Notes under the pieces: model-generated
What the model saw: the letters and a program-made list of their open reading frames with translations, nothing else
What the model was told of the DNA's origin: nothing
The model's database searches: none
Program-made: the position numbers and the translations under genes
Shown: positions 1-8,100 of the stretch, piece after piece
Layout: the number at the start of each line of letters is the position of its first letter
Position numbering within the stretch: the stretch's first letter is position 1
NCBI GenBank assembly: GCA_017546805.1
Contig: JAFYRT010000024.1
Coordinates: 1 to 57,401 of the forward strand
Direction: 5' to 3'
DNA length: 57,401 nt
Source: Muribaculaceae bacterium
GTDB taxonomy: Bacteria > Bacteroidota > Bacteroidia > Bacteroidales > G3-4614

Positions 1-24
1 ACAATTTTTTACTGACATAAACAA

Positions 25-64
25 GGCTATCTCATTATTTATTAAAGAGATAGCCTATTTTTTT
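25..64 (+). terminator. Rho-independent terminator of a gene left of the window
   Basis: The arms GGCTATCTC (25-33) and GAGATAGCC (47-55) form a 9-bp stem with a 13-base AT-rich loop, followed by a T-rich run on the plus strand. It presumably ends a plus-strand transcript that starts before the window. Confidence 0.75.
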
Positions 65-89
65 ATTCCATGATGGAACGGATATGTTA

Positions 90-141
90 TATACAAAAGA
101 GGCTGACATCTAAAGTCATATAGACTTTTTAGTCAGCCTCT
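90..141 (-). terminator. Hairpin terminator, minus strand
   Basis: AGAGGCTGAC (98-107) pairs with GTCAGCCTCT (132-141), and a second stem AAAGTC/GACTTT lies inside. Read on the minus strand the hairpin is followed by TTTTGTAT. It sits directly behind a stray copy of a tRNA 3' end (145-157), as the original terminator of that tRNA gene would. Confidence 0.6.
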
Positions 142-144
142 ATA

Positions 145-157
145 GTGACCCCGGAGG
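145..157 (-). repeat. Copy of the 3' end of tRNA-Lys (13-nt direct repeat)
   Basis: GTGACCCCGGAGG occurs here and at 384-396, where it covers the last 12 bases of tRNA-Lys plus one flanking base. The two copies bracket 145-383. This could be an attachment-site-like duplication left by an integration at the tRNA 3' end, or the remnant of a second tRNA gene. The last five bases also match the start of repeat R1, so the true boundary is ambiguous. Confidence 0.5.
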
Positions 158-240
158 CACGCAAGGCATTTGCAACGCAAATAAAATTGACTAAATGTCA
201 ATTTGTGCCACAGCGTGGGGAGTGCAGTGCCCTGCACGAC
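153..240 (+). repeat. Structured repeat R1, copy A
   Basis: First of two tandem 88-bp units. Predicted fold: an outer stem CACGC-AA-GGC (158-167) with GCC-ACA-GCGTG (207-217) encloses hairpin 1 (ATTTGC/GCAAAT) and hairpin 2 (AAATTGAC, loop TAAAT, GTCAATTT). Hairpin 3 follows (GTGCAG, loop TGCC, CTGCAC), then GACGGAGG. Copy B differs in the arms of hairpins 2 and 3 by paired, compensating changes. It contains no ORF. Confidence 0.75.
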
Positions 241-333
241 GGAGGTCCGCAAGGCATTTGCAACGCAAATAGGATTGACTAAATGTCAATCCGTGCCACA
301 GCGTGGGGAGCACAGTGCTCTGTGCGACGGAGG
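241..333 (+). repeat. Structured repeat R1, copy B
   Basis: Second tandem unit, with the same layout as copy A. Hairpin 2 is GGATTGAC/GTCAATCC where copy A has AAATTGAC/GTCAATTT. Hairpin 3 is GCACAG/CTGTGC where copy A has GTGCAG/CTGCAC. Both differences keep the base pairing. The unit ends in GACGGAGG like the others. Confidence 0.75.
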
Positions 334-349
334 GTAATCCCGACGGAAA

Positions 350-378
350 CAAAAAAAAGCTGCACAATTGTGCAGCTT
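350..378 (-). terminator. Terminator of tRNA-Lys
   Basis: A perfect palindrome at 357-378 (arms AAGCTGCACAA / TTGTGCAGCTT) is followed on the minus strand by eight T residues. It lies 6 bases past the 3' end of tRNA-Lys. Confidence 0.85.
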
Positions 379-384
379 ATACCG

Positions 385-457
385 TGACCCCGGAGGGATT
401 CGAACCCTCGGCCCAATGATTAAGAGTCATTTGCTCTACCAGCTGAGCTACGGAGTC
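385..457 (-). tRNA. tRNA-Lys (anticodon CTT)
   Basis: A 73-nt cloverleaf on the minus strand. The acceptor stem GACTCCG pairs with CGGGGTC (one T-G pair), the D-arm has GCTCAGCTGGTAGAGC, the anticodon loop is CTCTTAA giving anticodon CTT, and the T-arm has GGTTCGAATCC. The discriminator is A and CCA is not encoded. It reads AAG codons. Confidence 0.97.
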
Positions 458-481
458 ATCCTTAATCTTTGTTTGCGGGTG

Positions 482-513
482 CAAAGGTAACAAGATTGGT
501 TGTAACTCGCAAA
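482..513 (-). promoter_or_regulatory. Promoter of tRNA-Lys (Bacteroidota type)
   Basis: On the minus strand a -33 TTTG (510-513) is separated by 20 bases from the -7 element TACCTTTG (482-489). This matches the known Bacteroidota consensus. The downstream sequence begins CACCCG, as it does at the promoter at 3591-3598. Confidence 0.8.
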
Positions 514-532
514 CAAAAAACGATAAAATTTA

Positions 533-721
533 GAATCTGTTTAAATTTTATTGAAAAATATTTATATCATAGCGAAGCCGGTTTCGGTTTCTTTGAGTCT
601 ATTTTAGGCATCTTTTATTTCTTATCTTTTGGAAATAGCCCGCTATTCCCTGCAAGATGCGAAAGAAAATCTACTCAAAAATAGCTCTCAAATAATTCCG
701 AAATAAAATTTAAACAGATTC
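533..721. mobile_element. MITE-like element with 20-bp terminal inverted repeats
   Basis: GAATCTGTTTAAATTTTATT at 533-552 is repeated perfectly inverted at 702-721. The element is 189 bp, is flanked by the direct repeat TTA (530-532 and 722-724), and has no convincing ORF. The interior is itself foldable (GCATCTT with AAGATGC, GGAAATAG with CTATTCC), so the whole element can form one long hairpin. The right TTA is the stop codon of the hydrolase gene at 722-1528. The mobilising transposase is not in the window. Confidence 0.75.
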
Positions 722-1528
722 TTAATCTAAAATAAATAAATCCGATGCTTTATCGCGTTTAAGGGTGTAAACATCAACATCTTCTCCAACTCTAACACCT
801 GTGTTTGCAAGAGCATCGGTAGTTGTTTTTAACGCAAGTTCAGGAGTATTGTTTTCGTTGCTTATATGGCATAGGAAAATCTTTTTGTAGCAACATTCGC
901 AAAAGTTATCTGCGAGGAATTTAGCTGTGACGCTGTTACAAAGATGTCCGTTTTCTCCCAAAATTCTACGTTTAAGGAAGTAGTTATACTTACCGTTTCG
1001 AAGCATATCGGCATCGTAGTTCGATTCAAGAACCAGATACTTTGCTTTTGATATAAAACGTTTAACGGTAGGAGTGATTCTTCCGAGGTCGGTAGCAAAA
1101 GCCATGCACCAATCTCCTCTTTTTACAAGAAAACCTACATTGTCATGGGCGTCGTGAGGAACCTCGAAGGGAGTAATTTCAAATCCAGCAAGAGAGAAAC
1201 TTATCTCTTTGAAGATGAATCGATGAGCGGTATAAATCTTTTCGCTCATTCTCCAGTTGCGGTTCATTCCTTCAAGGGTGGTCTTTGTAACGTAAATGGG
1301 TTTCCCCATACGTTCTCCCAAATATCCTGCGGCAGCAATATGGTCGGCATGGTCGTGAGATATGCATATGCCCTTAATCATAGCCATATCAATGCTATGT
1401 TCGGCAAGAGTTTTTTTTATTTTTCTTGCGCTAATACCTGCGTCAATCAAGAAGCCCTCTTCGTCTGTACCAATGTAGTAGCAATTGCCGCTGCTTCCGC
1501 TCGAAAGACTTAAAAATTTGATTCCCAT
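722..1528 (-). CDS. Metallo-beta-lactamase-fold hydrolase, WalJ/YycJ-like
   Basis: A 268-residue protein of the metallo-beta-lactamase fold. The metal-binding motif HxHxDH is at residues 58-63 (SHDHADH), followed by the later conserved stretches VPHDAHDNVGF, ATDLG, ESNYD and LCHISNENN expected for the fold. The N-terminal LSSGSSGNCYYI matches the YycJ/WalJ group of predicted exonuclease-like hydrolases linked in other bacteria to cell-wall or DNA-repair coordination. The substrate is not known. It is probably cytoplasmic because no signal peptide is visible. Its stop codon coincides with the target-site duplication of the MITE-like element, which therefore did not alter the protein. The role is inferred from family only. 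Confidence 0.9.
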   Translation of the reverse strand: MGIKFLSLSSGSSGNCYYIGTDEEGFLIDAGISARKIKKTLAEHSIDMAMIKGICISHDHADHIAAAGYLGERMGKPIYVTKTTLEGMNRNWRMSEKIYTAHRFIFKEISFSLAGFEITPFEVPHDAHDNVGFLVKRGDWCMAFATDLGRITPTVKRFISKAKYLVLESNYDADMLRNGKYNYFLKRRILGENGHLCNSVTAKFLADNFCECCYKKIFLCHISNENNTPELALKTTTDALANTGVRVGEDVDVYTLKRDKASDLFILD

Positions 1529-1544
1529 TTCCTATGCCAGTTTT

Positions 1545-1576
1545 AAAAAAGAACGGCAACAAAATGCTGCCGTTCC
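1545..1576 (-). terminator. Terminator of the secreted protein gene at 1601-3565
   Basis: GAACGGCA (1551-1558) and TGCCGTTC (1568-1575) form an 8-bp stem followed on the minus strand by TTTTTT. It lies 25 bases past the stop codon of the gene at 1601-3565. Confidence 0.85.
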
Positions 1577-1600
1577 GAAAATATCTTATAAGTTAGTTAA

Positions 1601-3565
1601 TTACTTAACAATAACTCTTTCAATTTTGCAGTTGTTGCTAATAGAAACTTTAACAATGTAGATACCGCTGTTCATATCAATTGTGCAGTTTCCGTTACAA
1701 GTAGTAGCTTTAATCAAGGCACCACCCATATTGAATATTTCAACATTAACAACCTCGTTGCTGTTGATTACTATTGCGCCGTTGTTAGCGAATACTGTTA
1801 CCTCGTCAGCTACGTTATCCTCAATTCCGGTTGGAGTGATATCCAAAGAGTAGCTTACGCTTGTCTCAAGGTAGTCGCCCCATGCTGCTTGAGTAGCAGT
1901 AACAGTGATAGAACCAACTTTCAAGAATGTTACAACACCTGTAGTGGCATTGATTGTAGCAACACCTGCTTCGCTGCTCTCTGTGATAGCGTATGTAATA
2001 GCACCCTCAGAGTTAGTAGAAGAAGCGGTATTAGAGAATGTTCCATTGTCTATATCGCTATACTCAACATTTGTATTCTCAAATGCAAGGTTGCTATATG
2101 TTTTAGCTGCGAAGTTAGCAGTGTAAGCAATGTTTGCTGTTATGTTGCTTATAGTGTATACAGCATCTGTACTGATAGTTTTGCGTCCCTCTTTCCAGCC
2201 TGTGAATTTGTATCCGTCAAAAGCAACGGCTGTTAATGTAACAGAACCTCCTTCTTCAACTGTAACAGAAGTTTCGTTTTGATTGTTGCCAACATATGCC
2301 TTACCGAATGAACTGTTATTTGCATTAACGGTAACTGTGTATGTTTTGCTGAAGTTAGCAACCAAGTTCATATCTTCGTTAGCAGTGAATGTGTATGAAG
2401 CATTAGTGCTTACTACGTTTCCGTTAACAGTCCAGTTCTTGAATATGTATCCTGAGTTTGCTGCAGCAACAACAGTAGTTGAAGAACCTTTCTTAACTGA
2501 TGCAGATGTAGCTCCACCAACTTGACCTATATATGCATTACCCATTTCGCTGTTTGCGGCAGAAACGTTAACTGTAACCTCTTGAGCCTTGAAGTTGAAA
2601 GTATAAGTGTGATAGTTTCCTGCATTTACGCTGACATCACCACCTTTAACAACAACTGTTGCACGGTTGTTTGCGGCATCAATGCTTGTTGTGTATGTAG
2701 CAGAAACTCCATCAACTGTAGCTGTAATTGTTGAAGGAAGCTCTGCCTCAATATCAAAATATTGATATGTGTTTTTATTGAATCCAGAGAATGAAGTTCC
2801 GTTGAAACTTACTGATGTCGCTTTTGAGTTGTAAATCATCTCTGCGTCATCTATATAAAGAACATCTCCTGAAGTACCTTTTCCTGGAGTTTTGTTTGTT
2901 GTGTATGAAACAAGGATATATGCTGGAGTTTTGTTCCCTTCGTAAACAAAAGGAACTGAAATTCTTTGCCATCCTTTATCTGATGTTGGAAAAAAGTTTG
3001 TTTGAGCTTTAGCAACTACGTTAGAGTATGTTGTTGCCTCTGGGTCTTGATAACGCGAGTTTTCGTGGATAATTGCTGAAACACGAGCTTCGGTTGAAGT
3101 ACTGCTTGGAACGAATTTTAACCAAGTTGCGATAGAGTCTGGTTTCCCTGCAAAAGCGTGTTTGTATGCTGCATCAGATGATGGATCTGAAAAGTTATAG
3201 TTTCCGCTTGCGTCAGAAGCAGTCATGCTTCCTCCGTAAATTCTACCTGTAGTTAGGTTTCCGTTTGCAACTACACCTAGAACCGATGTTGACCATATTT
3301 TTGCAGATTTACTACCATTTGTTCCTGGGCGAACATCAGTTGAAGCCTCAATTTTATTTGCTCTGGCAGAGTTGTATAAAGAGCTCTTTGTTTGCATTGT
3401 GATGAAAGAGTTCCATTGGATAGGCTCTTGTCCAGACTTGTTAGATTGACTAACACTTTCCCAATTCTCAAAACCTGAGTTTGTAAGTTGGTATTGAGCG
3501 AAGATTAAATTCGATGTAAATAAAAACGCTATAATTAGCGAAACATTAAGTAAAAGTTTTTTCAT
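1601..3565 (-). CDS. Secreted T9SS cargo protein with InlB-type repeats
   Basis: A 654-residue exported protein. Residues 1-23 are a signal peptide (MKKLLLNVSLIIAFLFTSNLIFA). Residues about 25-245 resemble the PCMD-type domain (a putative carbohydrate-active or binding domain of Bacteroidota), ending in the typical LYIDDAEMIY. Two divergent InlB B-repeats follow (GYIFKNWTVNGNVV...LVANFS and GYKFTGWKEGRKTI...YTANFA), then a Big_2-like Ig domain. The last about 75 residues form a type IX secretion sorting domain (VFANNGAIVINS...VEIFNMGG...GIYIVKV). The protein should cross the outer membrane by T9SS and be surface-attached or released. It has its own promoter (3591-3598) and terminator. The ligand is unknown. 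Confidence 0.88.
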   Translation of the reverse strand: MKKLLLNVSLIIAFLFTSNLIFAQYQLTNSGFENWESVSQSNKSGQEPIQWNSFITMQTKSSLYNSARANKIEASTDVRPGTNGSKSAKIWSTSVLGVVANGNLTTGRIYGGSMTASDASGNYNFSDPSSDAAYKHAFAGKPDSIATWLKFVPSSTSTEARVSAIIHENSRYQDPEATTYSNVVAKAQTNFFPTSDKGWQRISVPFVYEGNKTPAYILVSYTTNKTPGKGTSGDVLYIDDAEMIYNSKATSVSFNGTSFSGFNKNTYQYFDIEAELPSTITATVDGVSATYTTSIDAANNRATVVVKGGDVSVNAGNYHTYTFNFKAQEVTVNVSAANSEMGNAYIGQVGGATSASVKKGSSTTVVAAANSGYIFKNWTVNGNVVSTNASYTFTANEDMNLVANFSKTYTVTVNANNSSFGKAYVGNNQNETSVTVEEGGSVTLTAVAFDGYKFTGWKEGRKTISTDAVYTISNITANIAYTANFAAKTYSNLAFENTNVEYSDIDNGTFSNTASSTNSEGAITYAITESSEAGVATINATTGVVTFLKVGSITVTATQAAWGDYLETSVSYSLDITPTGIEDNVADEVTVFANNGAIVINSNEVVNVEIFNMGGALIKATTCNGNCTIDMNSGIYIVKVSISNNCKIERVIVK

Positions 3566-3590
3566 AAATTTCTTGTTTAAAATTCGGGTG

Positions 3591-3598
3591 CAAAATTA
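3591..3598 (-). promoter_or_regulatory. -7 promoter element for the gene at 1601-3565
   Basis: On the minus strand TAATTTTG is followed by CACCCG, 26 bases upstream of the start codon. The -7 consensus TANNTTTG is met; no well-placed -33 TTTG is seen. Confidence 0.6.
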
Positions 3599-3792
3599 CT
3601 CAAAATATTGCAAACCACCTAAAAATATAGAAACTTTAACGCTGTGTATTAATGTCAAAATGTTGTTTATTAGGTGCTTGTGTGTTTTGTATAAGCATAA
3701 ATTAACAAAAATCGGATGAAAAAAGATATTAAAAAAATATTTTTTTAGTGTTAAAATGTAATGTCAACATTGCAAAAACTAAAATTTTAAAT

Positions 3793-3820
3793 TAATTTTG
3801 TACCACGTAAAGTAGTGGTA
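3793..3820 (+). promoter_or_regulatory. -7 promoter element and leader hairpin before the AAA ATPase gene
   Basis: TAATTTTG (3793-3800) fits the Bacteroidota -7 element. TACCAC (3801-3806) and GTGGTA (3815-3820) form an inverted repeat at the expected transcription start. The rest of the 332-bp gap 3566-3897 is AT-rich with ATTCCTAATT-type low-complexity repeats near 3860-3890 and nothing else recognisable. Confidence 0.5.
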
Positions 3821-3897
3821 ATGTGTTTTTTTATAATGAATAAATTCGTTTAAAAATTCCTCATTCCTAATTTATAATTCCTAATTGAGAGAAAAAG

Positions 3898-5082
3898 ATG
3901 TTACCAATGGAGTTATTTTACAAAACGCACGAGTATCTCGTCGAGCATGTTAATTCGCCCGTTGAGAGAGAACTTATGCGCGAAATAGATTGGAACCATC
4001 GTCTTATAGGAATAAAAGGGAGCAGGGGTGTAGGAAAAACAACTTTCCTTTTGAAATATGCAAAAGAGAGGTTTGGGACATCACGCGAATGTTTATACAT
4101 AAACCTTAACCACCTATGTTTTACCGACAAGACATTGGCTCAATTTGCTTGTGAGTTTGCAGAGCAAGGAGGAAAAACTCTATTGATAGACCAAGTATTT
4201 AAATATCCAAATTGGAGTGAGGAATTGCGCTATTGTTATGATAATATTCCGCAATTGAATATTGTCTTTACTGGTTCTTCCGTTATGCGTTTGAAGGAAA
4301 ATAATCCTCACCTTGCTGATGTTGTACAATCATACAATTTAAGAGGTTTCTCATTTAGGGAGTATCTTAATTTGATGACTACGGCAGACATTGCGCCTCT
4401 TACACTCAAAGAGTTGTTGGCAAACCATAAGCAGATAGCAGAGGAGATAACCTCAAAGATTAATCCGTTTGACTATTTTGATGCATATCTTCAACATGGA
4501 TTCTACCCGTTCTTTTTGGAGAAGCGCAACTTCTCTGAAAATCTGCTGAAGACAATGAATATGATGATGGAGGTTGATATATTGCTTATCAAGCAAATAG
4601 AACCCGCATACCTTACAAAAATACGCAAACTGTTGTATCTCTTGGTAAAAGATGCACCATGTAGGCCCAATGTGAGTAAATTGAGTCAAGAGATATCTAC
4701 ATCTCGGGCAACGGTGGTAAACTATATAAAATATCTCTCCGATGCCCGACTGATAAATGTATTGTACGAGGAGGGAGAATCATTCCCCAAAAAACCTGCA
4801 AAAGTGTATATGCACAACCCAAATCTGATGCAGGTTGTAGGAGAGGAGAATATAAATGCGCAATCGTTGGCGGAGACATTCTTCTGCAATGCACTATTTA
4901 AAGATCATACAGTGGCAAAAGGAGAAAAAGGTGTTCATTTTGTGATAGACGGAGAATATTCATTTAAGGTGGGTACAATAAAATACAAAAAAAAGGAATC
5001 TGATATTATATATGCAGAGGATAATATAATGATAGGTGAAGAAAATATTGTACCTTTGTGGATGTTTGGGCTTTTATACTAA
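3898..5082 (+). CDS. ATP-binding protein, AAA family with DUF4143-like C-terminus
   Basis: A 394-residue ATPase of the group common in Bacteroidales. Walker A is GSRGVGKTT (residues 41-49) and a Walker-B-like strand is TLLIDQV. TGSSVM resembles sensor 1. A winged-helix segment follows (about 250-300: NVSKLSQEISTSRATVVNYIKYL), then a C-terminal nuclease-like fold of DUF4143 type. Such proteins are often multicopy and of unknown function; some have been suggested to act in toxin or DNA-related systems, but nothing here tests that. An ATG at 3907 is an alternative start. There is no partner gene: nifJ downstream is metabolic. Confidence 0.85.
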   Translation: MLPMELFYKTHEYLVEHVNSPVERELMREIDWNHRLIGIKGSRGVGKTTFLLKYAKERFGTSRECLYINLNHLCFTDKTLAQFACEFAEQGGKTLLIDQVFKYPNWSEELRYCYDNIPQLNIVFTGSSVMRLKENNPHLADVVQSYNLRGFSFREYLNLMTTADIAPLTLKELLANHKQIAEEITSKINPFDYFDAYLQHGFYPFFLEKRNFSENLLKTMNMMMEVDILLIKQIEPAYLTKIRKLLYLLVKDAPCRPNVSKLSQEISTSRATVVNYIKYLSDARLINVLYEEGESFPKKPAKVYMHNPNLMQVVGEENINAQSLAETFFCNALFKDHTVAKGEKGVHFVIDGEYSFKVGTIKYKKKESDIIYAEDNIMIGEENIVPLWMFGLLY

Positions 5083-5150
5083 ATAAAGACAAATAAACGA
5101 TAGCTTAAAAAGACTATATAAATTACTAATACTAAATAAATTAAACGAAC

Positions 5151-8100
5151 ATGAAACAAAAGAAAATGTTGACATGTGATGGAAATCAAGCCGCAGCTCA
5201 CATATCTTATATGTTTAGCGAAGTTGCAGCTATTTATCCTATCACCCCATCATCGCCAATGGCAGAGTATGTTGACGAGTGGGCAGCCGCAGGACGTAAA
5301 AATATCTTCGGCGAGGTAGTATCAGTACAAGAGATGCAATCAGAAGGAGGAGCGGCCGGAACTCTACATGGTTCATTGCAGGCAGGAGCTCTTACCACAA
5401 CTTATACAGCATCGCAAGGATTGTTGTTGATGATTCCAAATATGTACAAAATAGCAGGAGAGTTATTGCCTTGCGTATTCCACGTATCTGCACGTACATT
5501 GGCATCACACGCATTGTCAATCTTTGGTGACCACCAAGATGTTATGGCATGTCGTCAAACAGGATTTGCAATGTTGGCAGAGGGTTCAGTACAAGAGGTT
5601 ATGGACCTTTCAGGTGTAGCACACTTGGCTACAATCAAATCTCGCGTACCATTCGTAAACTTCTTCGATGGATTCCGTACATCGCACGAGATTCAAAAAA
5701 TCGAGATGATTGAGGATGCAGATTTGGCTCCATTGTTAGACCAAGAGGCATTAGCAGAGTTCCGCGAAAGAGCGTTGAATCCTGAGTCTCCTGTAATGCG
5801 TGGTATGGCTGAGAACCCCGAAACATTCTTCCAACACCGCGAATCATGCAACCGTTACTATGAGGCAGTACCCGAAATAGTACGCGGATACATGAAAGAG
5901 ATTTCAAAAATCACAGGACGTAACTACGACCTATTCACATACTACGGAGCAGAGGATGCAGACCGCGTAATCATCGCAATGGGTTCTGTAACAGAGGCAA
6001 TCCGTGAGGCTATCGATTACTTGATGGCAAAAGGTGAAAAAGTAGGTTTGGTAACAGTACACCTATATCGTCCATTCTCTGCAAAAGACTTTATTGCTGC
6101 AGTACCTGCAACTGCAAAACGCATTGCAGTTCTTGACCGCACAAAAGAGCCCGGAGCAACAGGAGAGCCTTTGTATTTGGATGTAAAAGATTGTTTCTAT
6201 GGCAAAGAGAACGCTCCCGTTATTGTAGGTGGACGTTACGGATTGTCATCAAAAGATACAACTCCTGCACAAGTACTTGCAGTATACGAAAACTTGGCAT
6301 TGCCAATGCCTAAAAATCAATTTACAATAGGTATCAACGATGATGTAAACTACACATCACTACCTGTTGGCGAGGAGATTGCAATGGGCGATGCAGATGC
6401 ATTCGAAGGAAAATTCTTCGGACTTGGTGCTGACGGAACAGTAGGAGCAAACAAAAACTCTGTAAAAATCATTGGTGAGAACACAAATAAATATTGTCAA
6501 GCATACTTCTCATACGACTCTAAAAAATCAGGAGGTTTCACATGCTCACACCTACGATTTGGAGATAAACCAATCCGTTCAACATACTTGGTAAACACAC
6601 CAAGCTTCGTAGCATGTCACGTACAAGCATATTTGAAAATGTACGATGTGCTTCGCGGTATCCGTCAAAACGGAACATTCCTATTGAATACAATCTGGAA
6701 TGAGGAGGAGTTGGTAGCAAATATGCCAGCTAACGTAAAACGCACATTAGCACAAAAGAACATTACTCTTTACACAATCAACGCAACAAAAATTGCGCAA
6801 GAGATTGGATTGGGTAACCGTACAAATACAATTCTTCAATCAGCATTCTTCCGTATTACAGAGGTAATCCCTGTTGATTTGGCAATTGAGCAAATGAAAA
6901 AATTCATTGTTAAATCATACGGTAAAAAAGGAGAGGATGTTGTTAACAAAAACTATGCAGCGGTAGATCGCGGAGGCGAGTATGTACAAGTTGCTGTAGA
7001 CCCGGCATGGGCAACACTTGAGGATGATGCTAAAGCAGAAAGCAAAGCACCAAAGTTCTTCCAAGAGGTGGTAGCTCCAATCAATGCTCAATTGGGAGAC
7101 GATCTTCCTGTATCTGCTTTCGTAGGACTTGAAGACGGTACTTGGCCTGCAGGAACTGCTAAATATGAGAAACGTGGAGTATCTGCATTTGTTCCTGAGT
7201 GGACAGCAGAGAACTGTATCCAATGTAATAAATGTGCGTACGTTTGTCCTCACGCTTCAATTCGTCCATTCGTATTGACAGCTGACGAGCAAGCAGGAAA
7301 AGATATGAAGACAATCAAAGCAATAGGTAAATCATTCGATGGAATGACATTCCGTATGCAAGTTGACGTAATGGACTGCTTGGGTTGCGCAAACTGTGTT
7401 GACGTATGTCCTGGAAACAAAAATGGAAAAGCTCTTGTAATGAAACCTTTGCAAACACAAATGGCAGAGGCTGAAAATTGGGATTACTGCGTAGAGAACG
7501 TATCGTCAAAACAAGCACTTGTTGATGTTAAAGCTAACGTTAAGAACTCTCAATTTGCAACTCCATTGTTCGAGTTCTCTGGAGCATGTTCAGGATGTGG
7601 TGAAACTCCATATGTTAAACTAATCTCTCAACTATTCGGAGAACGTCAAATGGTAGCAAACGCAACAGGATGTTCATCAATCTATTCAGGTTCAATTCCT
7701 TCAACTCCTTATACAACAGCTAAAAACGGACGTGGACCGGCATGGGCTAACTCATTGTTCGAAGACTTCTGTGAGTTCGGATTGGGTATGTTCATTGCAG
7801 TTGACAAAATGCGTGTACGTCTTGCAGAGTTGATGACAAAAGCACAAGATTGTCCTAACTGTCCTGCAGAGTTGAAAGCATTGTTTGCTGAGTGGTTAGA
7901 GAACAAAGAGAATGCTGATAAAACAGTTGAGTTGGAAGCACAAATCACTCCTCTTGTAAAAGCTAATGCCGATAATTGCGAGTATTGCAAAGCAATCGCT
8001 CCTCTATGCAAATTCATCATCAAGAAATCACAATGGATTATCGGTGGTGACGGAGCATCTTACGATATCGGTTTTGGTGGATTAGACCACGTATTGGCAT

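Noticed and set aside
153..333. CRISPR array
   Set aside because: Only two tandem 88-bp units are present, the whole unit repeats including the part where a spacer would be, and no cas gene is nearby.
469..684. A 71-codon open frame on the plus strand
   Set aside because: It runs across the tRNA-Lys promoter and the left end of the MITE-like element, has no start signal, and resembles no family.
1889..2734. Open frames antisense to the secreted protein gene
   Set aside because: They arise from the repetitive Thr/Val/Ala-rich coding strand; the minus-strand gene has a signal peptide, domains and a sorting domain.
3898..5082. Antiphage defence system
   Set aside because: The AAA ATPase has no nuclease, methylase or toxin partner next to it, and its family is widespread in ordinary chromosomal positions.
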